DNA from: an uncultured Prevotellaceae bacterium
GTDB taxonomy: Bacteria; Bacteroidota; Bacteroidia; Bacteroidales; Muribaculaceae
Direction: 5' to 3'
Assembly (NCBI GenBank): GCA_900318205.1
Contig: ONJS01000004.1
Location: 124,001 to 188,000, forward strand
DNA length: 64,000 nt
A model generated the notes under the pieces. The model was not told the origin of the DNA and did not search any database. It saw nothing but the letters and a program-made list of their open reading frames with translations. Positions 50,698-59,754 of the stretch are shown here, in pieces. How positions within the stretch are numbered: the stretch's first letter is position 1; each line of letters starts with the position of its first letter. The position numbers were made by a program, and so were the translations under genes.

Positions 50698-52359
50698 ATG
50701 AAGCGTTGGCCATTGGTCATAGTGATGACTCTGTTGATGCTCGGGATGGTAATTCCGGGCTGTGGCGTGTCGCACCGTTATGACAGTCGCCTGGCGCGTG
50801 CCGACAGTCTGATGAATGATGTGCCTGACAGTGCGCTAGCCATTGTTAAGGGTGTGGCGCTTGATAGCCTGACCGACGAGAGCGACCGCGCCTATCTGGG
50901 CCTGCTACTGACCCAAGCCCGCTACAAGTGCTACATCACTGCCACCAGCGACACCGACATCAACCGCGCCCTCGACTACTACCGCAACCAAAAAAGTGAA
51001 CACGAGAAACTCACCCGCGCCTACCTCTACAAGGGTACCGTCATGGAAGATCTGGGGCACCCGGACAGTGCCATGCTCTACTACAAGACAGCCGAAGCCA
51101 CTGCCGACGAAAAGGATTATGTCAACCTCGGCCAGATCAATACAAGAATTGCGAGTTTGTATAGACTTTATCATGCTGACATACAGGTTTGTTTTGAGAA
51201 ATCTAAAAATGCCCTCAATTATTATAAGAAGGCGGATGATAAGCGACATCAAATGAGTAGTTTATTTCACATGGGAATGTGTGAAGGCATCACCAGCGAA
51301 GAACATCTCTCAGGATATCTTTATCAAGCACTTGATATTGCCAAAGAAATCAATGACACATACTATATATATCAATGTAGCGAATTGCTGTGCAGACAAC
51401 TTTCCATGAAAGACACCTCACGGCACAAAGCAAAACGGATAGCCCTTAAATGTCTTGAGGATTATCCCGAGTTAGTCGAGGTTGACCTTCTGCTTGATTT
51501 AGCAAAAATCTACGCATTAGAAGGTTGCAACGATTCAGCAAGGTTTTTCATTAACCGCGTTCAAGAGAGAACCAGTGACCACAGCGCACAAGTCAAGGTG
51601 CGTAAATGCAACATCTTGTCTATCATTGCTAAAAATGAAAATGATGTCAACAAAAAGAACTATTACAGTGATATCGCTAATCAATTATCGGATTCTATAG
51701 CAAATAACAAGCAGAAATATAGGATTCAGCAGATTGAAAACTTCAATAACCTCAAGTCATCCAACGCTAAGAACAGGAAAATCAGTAATCTCAAATTATT
51801 GATAGCCATCTTGTCATCAGTATTCATCATCATTATGATAATGGCAATGGTTTATCATTTCCGCAGGACAGCTTATGCCAAGTCCATCATCAGGGAGCTG
51901 GAAGGGACTCATCTTGATAGACACGAAGAACTATTGAAGCAAATAGATGCTAAAGAATCGATTATTCAGAATTTCGTTAAGAATTTGGTTTTCTTCATGC
52001 AGACATCAATTGATGCCAGCGAGAAAGACTCTCCAAAAGTGATTAGACAGAGAATCAAAGATACCATTGGAAATGTGGTGACCAAAGAATTCTGGACCGA
52101 GTTGCGTGCATACCTTGACAAAAATGACAATATCATCTCAAATATTGCCCTAAATCCCAAAATAACAGAATCTGATTTACATTTCATTGAACTCAGTTGT
52201 TGCGGTTTCTCTTATATCGAGATAGCCATCACCATGGGTTATTCGCCAAATTACATCAGCACAAAACGTAAAGAGATTGCTAAAAAATTAGGTATCAATA
52301 TCCCTTTACAAGATTATATCTCCCAGCTTCTTCAAGATCATTCGCAGCAAGGTAGATAG
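50698..52359 (+). CDS. TPR-transmembrane-LuxR-like HTH regulator (Bacteroidales type)
   Basis: 553 residues. N-terminal hydrophobic leader with a possible lipobox (MVIPGC), then TPR-like helices from about residue 30 (RADSLMNDVPDSALAIVKGV, ...ALDYYRNQKSEHEKLTRAYLYKGTVMEDLG) to about 330. One membrane segment (NLKLLIAILSSVFIIIMIMAMVYHF, about 362-386) precedes a coiled coil and a C-terminal HTH: DLHFIELSCCGFSYIEIAITMGYSPNYISTKRKEIAKKLG. Such proteins sense something outside the cytoplasm and act on transcription. The likely target is the downstream small ORF and CotH lipoprotein. The first 450 bp are GC-rich but the rest is clearly AT-rich, suggesting a mosaic origin. The start is uncertain because the promoter lies so close. 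Confidence 0.8.
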   Translation: MKRWPLVIVMTLLMLGMVIPGCGVSHRYDSRLARADSLMNDVPDSALAIVKGVALDSLTDESDRAYLGLLLTQARYKCYITATSDTDINRALDYYRNQKSEHEKLTRAYLYKGTVMEDLGHPDSAMLYYKTAEATADEKDYVNLGQINTRIASLYRLYHADIQVCFEKSKNALNYYKKADDKRHQMSSLFHMGMCEGITSEEHLSGYLYQALDIAKEINDTYYIYQCSELLCRQLSMKDTSRHKAKRIALKCLEDYPELVEVDLLLDLAKIYALEGCNDSARFFINRVQERTSDHSAQVKVRKCNILSIIAKNENDVNKKNYYSDIANQLSDSIANNKQKYRIQQIENFNNLKSSNAKNRKISNLKLLIAILSSVFIIIMIMAMVYHFRRTAYAKSIIRELEGTHLDRHEELLKQIDAKESIIQNFVKNLVFFMQTSIDASEKDSPKVIRQRIKDTIGNVVTKEFWTELRAYLDKNDNIISNIALNPKITESDLHFIELSCCGFSYIEIAITMGYSPNYISTKRKEIAKKLGINIPLQDYISQLLQDHSQQGR

Positions 52360-52706
52360 CAAATCACAACCATTACATTAAATTCTAAATACGACATCAA
52401 TAGTATGGCGTAAAAGCGCTGTACGCCTTGGTGTACCTAATGAAATTGAGTTTAACAATAGCAATCGTGTAATCATTGATGCCTTAAATAGCCTTTAAAA
52501 ATTACACATTGCCGAAAATGGCAGGAAAACCCATAATTGTAAACACTTTAACATCAATAGGTTACGATTTCCCCTTATCTTGCAATTTGTGATTCAGCAC
52601 GAATACAAAAAGACCATAAAATACTGATTGATAGTATTTTGTGATATGTGTAAACGTTTTTTTTATTTTCAACTTTTATAATTTATTTTTAATGAATGGC
52701 GCGCCA
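52360..52706. other. AT-rich non-coding gap with a possible gene remnant
   Basis: No intact gene. An open stretch ending at 52498 reads VWRKSAVRLGVPNEIEFNN and so on to a stop, without a start codon, and could be the tail of a lost gene. The remainder is AT-rich with no clear structure. Confidence 0.4.
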
Positions 52707-52714
52707 TAACTTTG
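52707..52714 (+). promoter_or_regulatory. -7 element for small secreted ORF
   Basis: TAACTTTG followed by CAT, 26 bp before the ATG at 52741. It rules out an earlier in-frame start at 52696. The -33 region is T-rich without TTG. Confidence 0.5.
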
Positions 52715-52740
52715 CATACAAACTAAAATTATTTAGAAAT

Positions 52741-52971
52741 ATGAAAAAAGCATTATTTACATTATTTATTATCACCTTGTCCTTGTTTTCTAATGCTGCC
52801 ATGGATGAGATCGTTTTGACAAAAGACGGAGTTGCCCGAGATCGTTTTGACTTTCCGGTTCCAATTGATATGCCTGATCTTTATTACGATAGTAACACCC
52901 AGGAAATCATTATACAAGTTGACATCGAAGTAAAAAAATTGGCAATTTTAGACATTGACACATGCTTATGA
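52741..52971 (+). CDS. small secreted protein, 76 residues, unknown
   Basis: A clear signal peptide (MKKALFTLFIITLSLFSNA) and a short mature part: DEIVLTKDGVARDRFDFPVPIDMPDLYYDSNTQEIIIQVDIEV... It resembles the first half of the small DUF3244-type secreted proteins that Bacteroidales encode beside TPR regulators, but it stops early, so it may be truncated by a frameshift. The resemblance is by eye only. It is followed after about 50 bp by the CotH lipoprotein gene and preceded by its own promoter. Confidence 0.5.
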   Translation: MKKALFTLFIITLSLFSNAAMDEIVLTKDGVARDRFDFPVPIDMPDLYYDSNTQEIIIQVDIEVKKLAILDIDTCL

Positions 52972-53023
52972 AAATAAAAGTCTAATGCACATTAAGGGAA
53001 AAAACACTACTAAAATCCATCAC

Positions 53024-54385
53024 ATGACAAAGAAACCCTTATTATTATTCATATCGCTGCTGTTGGTCATTCTGGCACCTACAGCATGTGTCGATGAGCC
53101 GCATGAGCCTGCGCCCATGCCCATACCTGATCCTACACCGCCGGCTCCAGCAGATACCACTGATGCTGAAGACACAGTAGGCCTCTACTCGGGTACGCTA
53201 CCCGTGTTATACATTATCACCGAGGGACAGCAGCCCATCGTTAGTAAGGATGAATATCTGAGGGCCAAGTTGTGGATTGATGCGCTGGGCATTAAAGGCT
53301 ATAAGTCGCTGGGGTCAGCCAAATATCCGCTGGAGGCGCAAATCAAGGGGCGTGGCAATTACACGTGGAGCGAGGCCGAAAAAAAGCCCTATAGGATTAA
53401 GCTCAATAATAAGATCCAGATGCTTGGTATGCCCCCAGACCGTCACTGGGTGCTTCTGGCGAACGCCTTCAGCACCAAAGGAATGATCGAGAATGCACTG
53501 CCATTTGAAATCAGTCGCAACATGGGACTAGCGTGGACACCCAAGCTGGAGCCCGTCGAGGTCGTCTTAAACGGTGACTACATCGGGCTCTACTTCTTGA
53601 CCGAGAAAATCCGAGTGGGAGGCAATCGTGTCAATATCACCGAACAGTATGACTATGAGACCGACAGCACACGGGTCTCTGGCGGCTGGCTGCTCGAGAT
53701 CAACAATTACAACGAGCCTAGCAACATCACCTTCACCGAGGGCAATGGAAAGCCCTTCTGGGTCATGCCCCATTCGCCAGAAAGGCTGAGCGATGTCCAG
53801 CGGAACTATATAACCTCCCTTCTCATGAGTGCCGACAGTGCCATCTACTGTTCGGACAAGAACGATGACACTTGGGAACGGTACATCAATATCGACTCGC
53901 TTGCCGTGTACTACATCGTGCAGGAGATTGTGGATAATCAAGAGGCCTTCAGCGGCAGTTGCTATATACACAAGGAGTTCGGCGAAAACACCAAGCTGAT
54001 TTTCGGGCCGATATGGGACTGTGACCATTCATATCTCCGCTATGGTAACGGCAGTTATGAGTTCAACCAGTTCCTCTATGAGGACGTGCCAAGCAACTGG
54101 TACTGCCGGTGGATAGGAGAAATCGTGAAATTCCCTCATTTCCAGGAGCGAATAAGAGTTCACTGGAAGCGGTTCTATCAGGAAGTTTATCCCTATATGG
54201 ACGCGTTCATGGATGCCTTTGTCGAAAAGATTGAGCAGGCGGGCAATGCTGACCACATGAGGTGGCCGCAGTACAATGGCGACAACACGACCTATCGCAT
54301 GAACAAATTTGCCAAGCCGAGTTTCCACAAGAAGGTAGAATGGCTGAACGGGCAATGGGGGGAAACTCAAAACAACGTGCCTTGA
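53024..54385 (+). CDS. CotH-family lipoprotein
   Basis: About 453 residues. A lipoprotein signal peptide ends LVILAPTAC, followed by a Pro-rich linker (EPAPMPIPDPTPPAPADTTD). The CotH domain covers about residues 60-410: AQIKGRGNYTWSEAEKKPYRIKL, PDRHWVLLANAFSTKGMIEN, VVLNGDYIGLYFLTEKIRVGGNRVNI and the WDxD-type FGPIWDCDHSYLRYGNG. Unlike the other two CotH proteins in this window it has no dockerin and is anchored by lipid. The start is the ATG at 53024 (MTKKPLLLF). It likely belongs with the small secreted ORF and the TPR regulator upstream. Confidence 0.87.
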   Translation: MTKKPLLLFISLLLVILAPTACVDEPHEPAPMPIPDPTPPAPADTTDAEDTVGLYSGTLPVLYIITEGQQPIVSKDEYLRAKLWIDALGIKGYKSLGSAKYPLEAQIKGRGNYTWSEAEKKPYRIKLNNKIQMLGMPPDRHWVLLANAFSTKGMIENALPFEISRNMGLAWTPKLEPVEVVLNGDYIGLYFLTEKIRVGGNRVNITEQYDYETDSTRVSGGWLLEINNYNEPSNITFTEGNGKPFWVMPHSPERLSDVQRNYITSLLMSADSAIYCSDKNDDTWERYINIDSLAVYYIVQEIVDNQEAFSGSCYIHKEFGENTKLIFGPIWDCDHSYLRYGNGSYEFNQFLYEDVPSNWYCRWIGEIVKFPHFQERIRVHWKRFYQEVYPYMDAFMDAFVEKIEQAGNADHMRWPQYNGDNTTYRMNKFAKPSFHKKVEWLNGQWGETQNNVP

Positions 54386-54795
54386 ATCAGCCATTGCTTG
54401 TCAAACAAATGAAACAGTTACATAGCCTTCAATTCCACAACAAAAATGAGGGCAAAGGTAGGAACCTTGAGTATTACGTCAGGGAAGAGTTTTGACTTCG
54501 CGATAATTCTATTATAACATTGAAAATCAAGTTGGCACACTATTCAAGTTTGGTCGAGGTTGCTGCAGAACTCATGTCCCAGCGAGCATGTTCCAGCGAA
54601 TTTGCAATCCGCTGGTGACAAGCCAAGAGATTTGTAATCCCGTCCCAATGAAACTATCGGATTACAAATCCAGCTGAACGCACCCAAGCATGACAAGCGA
54701 ATAAGTTTTGTAACACCCTCCTACATTTGCCATCGCATAAGTTTCGCTACAGCGAGGAAAGGAAAAGTTAAACAGTGTTAAAATTTTGGGGAAAA
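54386..54795. other. non-coding gap with right copy of interspersed repeat
   Basis: No supported gene. A possible short frame of 28 codons (starting MKQLHSLQFHNKNEGKG) lacks support. The 85-bp repeat copy lies at 54597-54682. The SPFH promoter follows. Confidence 0.5.
54597..54682 (-). repeat. 85-bp interspersed repeat, right copy (inverted)
   Basis: Contains TTTGCAATCCGCTGG, ATTTGTAATCCC and CGGATTACAAATCCAGCTG. In reverse complement it aligns over about 85 bp with 50361-50445. Confidence 0.7.
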
Positions 54796-54828
54796 TTTGG
54801 ATTGTATTAGAAAACAAATATATCTTTG
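54796..54828 (+). promoter_or_regulatory. promoter of the SPFH cluster
   Basis: TTTG at 54796-54799, 21-nt spacer, TATCTTTG at 54821-54828. About 60 bp before the SPFH start; may serve the whole row of genes to 61247. Confidence 0.78.
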
Positions 54829-54888
54829 CGATATCAAAATGATATCAAATTAATTCAGCTAAATATTAACATTTCAACTTTTACGATT

Positions 54889-55857
54889 ATGGAAACGAAA
54901 GAATTTAACTTCAAGGGTACAACAATGAACGGCTTCTTCATGCTGTTTGTAGCTATTGTATTACCTATTCTCGCTGTATGGGGCATTTACGAAGCCATCG
55001 TCATGTATGACGTTCCCGGCCACGGCATCCTCCCTACTATCCTGCTCATCCTGGGTGCGCTGATGTTAATCGTCGAATTGTTTATCCTGAACGGCTTCAT
55101 GATGCTTGAGCCTAACACTGCCAGGGTAACCACTTGGTTCGGCAAATACAGCGGCACCTTTACTCGCACGGGTTTCTATTGGATCAACCCCTTCTACGGC
55201 ACCAAGAAGGTGTCACTGCGCGCCCGCAACCTGGACGCCGAGCCCATCAAGGTGAATGACAAGGTGGGTAATCCCGTGATGATCGGCCTGGTTCTGGTGT
55301 GGAGACTGAAGGACACCTACAAGGCCCTGTTTGAGGTGGACTCCCAGACGATGGCCTCGACCGACGGCACACTGAGCGGCAACGCCAAGGGTCTGATGCG
55401 CGCCCTGGAAGACTTTGTAAGCGTGCAGAGCTATGCCGCCTTGAGGCAGGTAGCCGGACAGTACGCCTATGACGACAACGACGAGAACACCAAGGAGCTG
55501 ACCCTGCGCTCAGGTGGTGACGAGATCAACGAGCAACTTGAGGGCAAACTCAACGAGCGCCTGTCGCTGGCCGGCATCGAGGTAGTCGAGGCCCGCATCA
55601 ACTACCTGGCCTACGCTCCCGAAATTGCTGCCGTGATGCTGCGCCGCCAGCAGGCCAGTGCCATCATCACCGCCCGCGAAAAGATCGTCGAGGGCGCTGT
55701 GAGCATGGTGAAGATGGCCCTTGACAAGCTCTCAAGCGAGGAAATCGTAGAGCTTGACGACGACAAAAAAGCCTCGATGGTGAGCAACCTGCTTGTTGTC
55801 CTGTGCGCCGACGAACAGGCCCAGCCTGTTGTCAATACCGGCACGCTTAATATGTAA
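54889..55857 (+). CDS. SPFH/Band 7 membrane protein
   Basis: About 322 residues from the ATG at 54889 ([10 protein letters not shown]). Two hydrophobic segments ([23 protein letters not shown] and [27 protein letters not shown]) precede the SPFH domain: [61 protein letters not shown]. The flotillin-like helical region [59 protein letters not shown] follows. Members make membrane microdomain rings or cages. This subtype, with a following Arc-like gene, is common in Bacteroides and its role is unknown. Start supported by the promoter position. Confidence 0.92.
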   Translation: METKEFNFKGTTMNGFFMLFVAIVLPILAVWGIYEAIVMYDVPGHGILPTILLILGALMLIVELFILNGFMMLEPNTARVTTWFGKYSGTFTRTGFYWINPFYGTKKVSLRARNLDAEPIKVNDKVGNPVMIGLVLVWRLKDTYKALFEVDSQTMASTDGTLSGNAKGLMRALEDFVSVQSYAALRQVAGQYAYDDNDENTKELTLRSGGDEINEQLEGKLNERLSLAGIEVVEARINYLAYAPEIAAVMLRRQQASAIITAREKIVEGAVSMVKMALDKLSSEEIVELDDDKKASMVSNLLVVLCADEQAQPVVNTGTLNM

Positions 55858-55860
55858 TAT

Positions 55861-55937
55861 CACAGTTGACAGTTTTCAGTTGGCAGTTTTTAGCGGCATC
55901 CGCACTCAACTGCCAACTGAGAACTAAAAACTAAAAT
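55861..55937. repeat. eleven-unit heptamer array between SPFH and Arc-like genes
   Basis: Units: cacagtt, gacagtt, ttcagtt, ggcagtt, tttagcg, gcatccg, cactcaa, ctgccaa, ctgagaa, ctaaaaa, ctaaaat. The first four end CAGTT; most of the last five start CT and end AA. CAGTTGGCAGTT and AACTGCCAACTG-type parts are complementary, so it can fold. Confidence 0.78.
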
Positions 55938-55950
55938 CAATCAGCAGACT

Positions 55951-56148
55951 ATGGCAAAGAAAGCCACAAAGAGTTTCATCCTGCGTGTCGACAGCGACAC
56001 GATGGATGCCATTGAAAAATGGGCAGCCGACGAGTTCCGCTCCACCAACGGCCAGTTGCAGTGGATCATTACCGAAGCGCTGCGCAAAGCCCGCCGTCTG
56101 CCCAAGAAGAAGAAAAGTGAAACCGATAACGAGGAGGAATCGCTATGA
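55951..56148 (+). CDS. Arc-like ribbon-helix-helix DNA-binding protein
   Basis: 65 residues. SFILRVDSDTMDAIEKWAADEFRSTNGQLQWIITEALRKARR is an Arc/MetJ-type ribbon-helix-helix, with the N-terminal beta strand (KSFILRVD) that would lie in the DNA major groove. The C-terminal tail is basic then acidic. It immediately follows the SPFH gene and overlaps the next gene by an ATGA (56145-56148). Likely a local repressor of the cluster. A GAGGAGG stretch precedes the next start. Confidence 0.85.
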   Translation: MAKKATKSFILRVDSDTMDAIEKWAADEFRSTNGQLQWIITEALRKARRLPKKKKSETDNEEESL

Positions 56149-56750
56149 AACCGACCAATAGAAAAATCTGGCTCACCGTTGCAATTGTAGCCGCTATTGT
56201 TCTGATAGCCGACTTCATATTGCTTCTGGCATTTGGGGCTATCAGCGGGACAGTATTCGGAATCACTGCGCTCATTTCCGGCCCACTGGCAATTATTCCG
56301 ATGATGTTCCTTATTGCCCCTGACGAAATGAAAAAGCAATGGAACAATGCTGATATAGCAAGACAAGGTTTCTTTCCGCGCACCAAAGAGTCTACCGTGT
56401 TTGAAATCGCATCGGCATTCATCCTCATCGCCTCATGGGTCGTCGCAATAGCCCGTCCCAACGAAGAAATTTATATCATATATGTAGTTACTTTCTGTGT
56501 GATTGCACTGCTCTTCTCGGCCTACTTCACCAACAAGTGGACGTTCGGCATGATCGCATCAGACAACATGCAGCAGCTACAGACAAGGGCGCGCTTCAAG
56601 CGCATAATTGCAGTGGAAACTGCGCTTTATGGCTTACTGACTGTTATCCCGGAAATCAACCAGACTTTTGTCAACTGGACTTTTCTCCTGCTTGCCATCT
56701 TGAGCTTAATCTGGTTCTTTACTGCTCACTTCAAGAGTAAGCGGTCCTGA
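56145..56750 (+). CDS. multi-pass membrane protein of repeated-motif family, one unit
   Basis: 201 residues with about six hydrophobic segments. It contains one copy of the motif shared across five consecutive genes: FFPRTKESTVFEIASAFILIASWVVAIARP, i.e. P-R/H-T-x3-S/G-T-x-F/I-E-I/A followed by a membrane segment ending W-x-V-A. I do not recognise the family from a database; the pattern is drawn from the sequence. The gene overlaps the Arc-like gene. A role linked to the SPFH protein is inferred only from position. Confidence 0.75.
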   Translation: MKPTNRKIWLTVAIVAAIVLIADFILLLAFGAISGTVFGITALISGPLAIIPMMFLIAPDEMKKQWNNADIARQGFFPRTKESTVFEIASAFILIASWVVAIARPNEEIYIIYVVTFCVIALLFSAYFTNKWTFGMIASDNMQQLQTRARFKRIIAVETALYGLLTVIPEINQTFVNWTFLLLAILSLIWFFTAHFKSKRS

Positions 56751-56789
56751 TAAAAAGACATGTAAAACCTCTTAACCAACTCTATAACT

Positions 56790-57872
56790 ATGAAACTGAC
56801 TAATGCAAAGATACTGAGTATCGCTTTATTTATCATCTCTTTAGGATTAGGATATCTGGTCAAGGAACTCCTCTCGAGAGAAGCCATCAGCCCCCTGGTT
56901 GCACTGGTGCTGATCATCGTCATCATCGGCTTCTACTACGGTGCCCGTCATATCATCTACAAGAAATGCCCGTCACTGGCACCCCAAAAAGACAAGATTG
57001 AAGAAACCGACTTCAGTAACACCGATGATATGGTAGAGACACCACGAACAGTCATGAGCACTATCATCGAGATTGCTGTTGCCGCCATGTTTGCCCTTTC
57101 ATTCTACAAGGTATGGACAAACGACAGGATAGGGTTACTCATTGTCAGCATACTTGCAGTCGGTGCACTCGGAATGCTTGGCCTGGCTTACTACCCCAAC
57201 TCAAAAGAAGGTGAGGTCAACCCCAAGGCCACCGCTGCTGACTTCGTCAAGAGCCGGCGGATGCGCGTCCGCTCTGTGGCATTGGCGCTGTTCTCACTTG
57301 CCTTCTGCTTTTTACCACATACGCATCTTGCGCTCATCGGCTGTGGCTTGTATATAGCCATCAGGCTCATCTTCAGCTTCATCCTCAAGGGTGTTCCCGA
57401 GCTGCATGACAAGAACAGCAGGTTCAACATCGCCGAGGTGAAGGTGACCCACACGCCTGTGGCACTAGCCGTTGAGGCCGTAACCATCCTCATCCTTATC
57501 GGTGCTTGGGCCGTGGCACACTATACCCACCAGATGGAGGGCATAGGTTTACTTGACTTCCCGATCATCGAGATGGTTTGCTACTCGGTCCTGGCTGTGG
57601 TTGCACTCATCATCCCCTATTGCCCCCGCTGGATGAACAGGTCGGAGGGCTTCGTCAACAATCGTCAACTCATTGAGAACATCAAGCTATACCGAATCCT
57701 TGCTATCGGAATGGCCATCGCAGCGCTGATGGCTGTGTATCTGCCTTACAAGGGAACATACGGCTTCTTGGATACCATTGCAAGACAGATCTTTACCTTT
57801 ATCCTCTTTGTAGATCTCTACTTCAGGAACAGAGTCAGGAATGAATTGAAAAAAAACAACACCGCTCAATAA
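56790..57872 (+). CDS. multi-pass membrane protein of repeated-motif family, two units
   Basis: 360 residues, about ten to twelve hydrophobic segments. Two motif copies: TPRTVMSTIIEIAVAAMFALSFYKVW near residue 90 and KVTHTPVALAVEAVTILILIGAWAVAHY near residue 215. Each is followed by a pair of segments and a basic link with a YRILAIGMAIAALMAV-type helix. Internal duplication of the single-unit form is evident. Co-oriented with the rest of the cluster, 39 bp after the previous gene. Confidence 0.75.
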   Translation: MKLTNAKILSIALFIISLGLGYLVKELLSREAISPLVALVLIIVIIGFYYGARHIIYKKCPSLAPQKDKIEETDFSNTDDMVETPRTVMSTIIEIAVAAMFALSFYKVWTNDRIGLLIVSILAVGALGMLGLAYYPNSKEGEVNPKATAADFVKSRRMRVRSVALALFSLAFCFLPHTHLALIGCGLYIAIRLIFSFILKGVPELHDKNSRFNIAEVKVTHTPVALAVEAVTILILIGAWAVAHYTHQMEGIGLLDFPIIEMVCYSVLAVVALIIPYCPRWMNRSEGFVNNRQLIENIKLYRILAIGMAIAALMAVYLPYKGTYGFLDTIARQIFTFILFVDLYFRNRVRNELKKNNTAQ

Positions 57873-57881
57873 TCCTTTACG

Positions 57882-58514
57882 ATGATGAAACTGAATAGTC
57901 ATACCGCGTTCAACCTGCTTGGCATTGTTTGCATGATAGTCTTTATCGGCGCTCTGATGCTGGCTGCTTGGGCAGGGTTGTCAAAGGCGGGAATCATCAT
58001 CACGGGTGTTGTTGCCATGATGATTGGTGACTTTGCAGCCATCATGTTGCTGGCCAAGTACCGTAACGAGCGACGTGAAGCCACCAACGGTTTCAATATC
58101 GATGAGGTCAGGATGCCACGCACAGCCTTGAGCACCTCGATTGAAATTCTTGTCGGTGTCCTTGTAGCCTTAGCGTGGGCTATGACAGTGAAAAACGGCC
58201 TGTTCACATCAGACGATGGCAGCTTCAGTTTCAAGATGTTATTCAGCCTGTTCATCTTCACCTGTGCTATTGCCTTCATGCTTTGGGACACCTATACTCC
58301 CGGCGACATGAATAATGTGGGCATGCTGACCAATATCAAACAGGTCAAATTGGCTGTTATCATGTATCGCCTGTTGGCGGTGCTGATGGCTGTGGGAATG
58401 TTGATTTATACCTTCCCTGCGCTTCATCAGCATGAGTGGATCTTGATTGTGACAGTCCTGATTGGAGTCGTGGTCTTTGTTGCCTTCCGCATCCTCATCC
58501 GCAAGGCAAAATGA
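57882..58514 (+). CDS. multi-pass membrane protein of repeated-motif family, one unit
   Basis: 210 residues. The motif copy is RMPRTALSTSIEILVGVLVALAWAMTV near residue 80, followed by YRLLAVLMAVGMLIYTFPALHQHEW. Six or so hydrophobic segments. It begins 9 bp after the previous gene; operon structure is clear. Confidence 0.72.
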   Translation: MMKLNSHTAFNLLGIVCMIVFIGALMLAAWAGLSKAGIIITGVVAMMIGDFAAIMLLAKYRNERREATNGFNIDEVRMPRTALSTSIEILVGVLVALAWAMTVKNGLFTSDDGSFSFKMLFSLFIFTCAIAFMLWDTYTPGDMNNVGMLTNIKQVKLAVIMYRLLAVLMAVGMLIYTFPALHQHEWILIVTVLIGVVVFVAFRILIRKAK

Positions 58515-58570
58515 ACCCACCCTCGCGCCATGTAACCATATCAATATCTCTTCTTAAAAAATGAGTAGCT

Positions 58571-59713
58571 ATGAAACGTCTGAATAGAAATATTTATCTC
58601 CTTCTTATCGGTATTATTGAATCAGCCTTCATCATCTACACGATTGTCATGTCTAGAAGGGGAATCGTGGAGACCGGAGAGCTTGTGTTCGGTTGCTGCT
58701 GCATGGCAATCATGGCGGCGATATGCATTTTTGTAGCCTTTGTCAATAAGATTGGTAAAGAGAAAGAGGATGGTCCTAAACTGGACTTAACCGAAGTGCC
58801 GCGCTCCCGCGAGGGGGTCATCTTTGAAGTGCTCACACTACTGATTATCGCTGTCGCTTGGATAGTGGCGCTTGTCACCGATCGGTTTTGGACCGAGGGA
58901 TACTTTTATTACATCGACTCAGTAACCCTGTCTATGCTGTCAGTCATGGCCATTACCGTCCTGTGGTTTGTGTATATGCCGAGATTTCTTTCAATGGTAA
59001 GAAGGCATACTAATGTGAAGCAGGTGGCCCTTGAAGTCCGCATGTGCCGCGTGCTGGCCGTTGAACTTGCGTTGTTAGTCCTTGCATATGCGCTACCTTT
59101 GGAAGATTTTTCAACTGGCTTTTTCTACTATAAAATTCTTTTATACATCACCGGAGCGGTTCTTCTTGTCACCGTCGCCGTCTTCCGCTACCTCATCTAC
59201 AAAGCCCGGAGCAATCGCGAGGACATCAAGCAGGACGCAGCCGTGAACGGTTTCGACATCAATCATGTAAAAGTTCCGCATACCGTCTTGGGCACCTCCA
59301 TTGAAGCGCTCGTCGGCGTTCTTATAGTCCTGGCATGGGTACTGGGGGCGATAAACGGTATCTTCGCCGATGATGACCCCAATGCCGGTTTCTTGAATCC
59401 CGATATGTTGACGGATTACTTCAATAGGCGGATTACGATGCTCTTTTTTACCTTCTACGCCTTCATGATGCTTTGGTTCGCACATCGACCCGACACAATT
59501 TTAAAAAAGAATCAGTGGCCCAAGGTGACCAATCTCAAACAGGCCAAATTGATCATTGGCAGTTTTCGCGTGATGGCTATAATAGTAGCCCTATTCTTAT
59601 TGTTATTCCCGTTTCAGAGATTTAGTGTAATTGGGCTATTGTATGGACTCGCGGCAGTGACGTTCATCGTGGCAGTCATTATAGTCATCCTCGTCAACAG
59701 GGCTAAAGATTAA
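58571..59713 (+). CDS. multi-pass membrane protein of repeated-motif family, two units
   Basis: 380 residues. Two motif copies: EVPRSREGVIFEVLTLLIIAVAWIVALVTDRF near residue 75 and KVPHTVLGTSIEALVGVLIVLAWVLGAING near residue 235. The second copy is very close to that of the preceding gene, suggesting recent duplication between neighbours. A basic segment KARSNREDIKQDAAVNGFDINHV joins the halves. Confidence 0.75.
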   Translation: MKRLNRNIYLLLIGIIESAFIIYTIVMSRRGIVETGELVFGCCCMAIMAAICIFVAFVNKIGKEKEDGPKLDLTEVPRSREGVIFEVLTLLIIAVAWIVALVTDRFWTEGYFYYIDSVTLSMLSVMAITVLWFVYMPRFLSMVRRHTNVKQVALEVRMCRVLAVELALLVLAYALPLEDFSTGFFYYKILLYITGAVLLVTVAVFRYLIYKARSNREDIKQDAAVNGFDINHVKVPHTVLGTSIEALVGVLIVLAWVLGAINGIFADDDPNAGFLNPDMLTDYFNRRITMLFFTFYAFMMLWFAHRPDTILKKNQWPKVTNLKQAKLIIGSFRVMAIIVALFLLLFPFQRFSVIGLLYGLAAVTFIVAVIIVILVNRAKD

Positions 59714-59754
59714 GCAACAACGTCAGTCATTATTCATTGCAAAAAAAAGAAATC

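Noticed and set aside
54410-54495. Short frame MKQLHSLQFHNKNEGKG after the CotH lipoprotein
   Set aside because: 28 codons, no promoter, no terminator and no recognisable feature.
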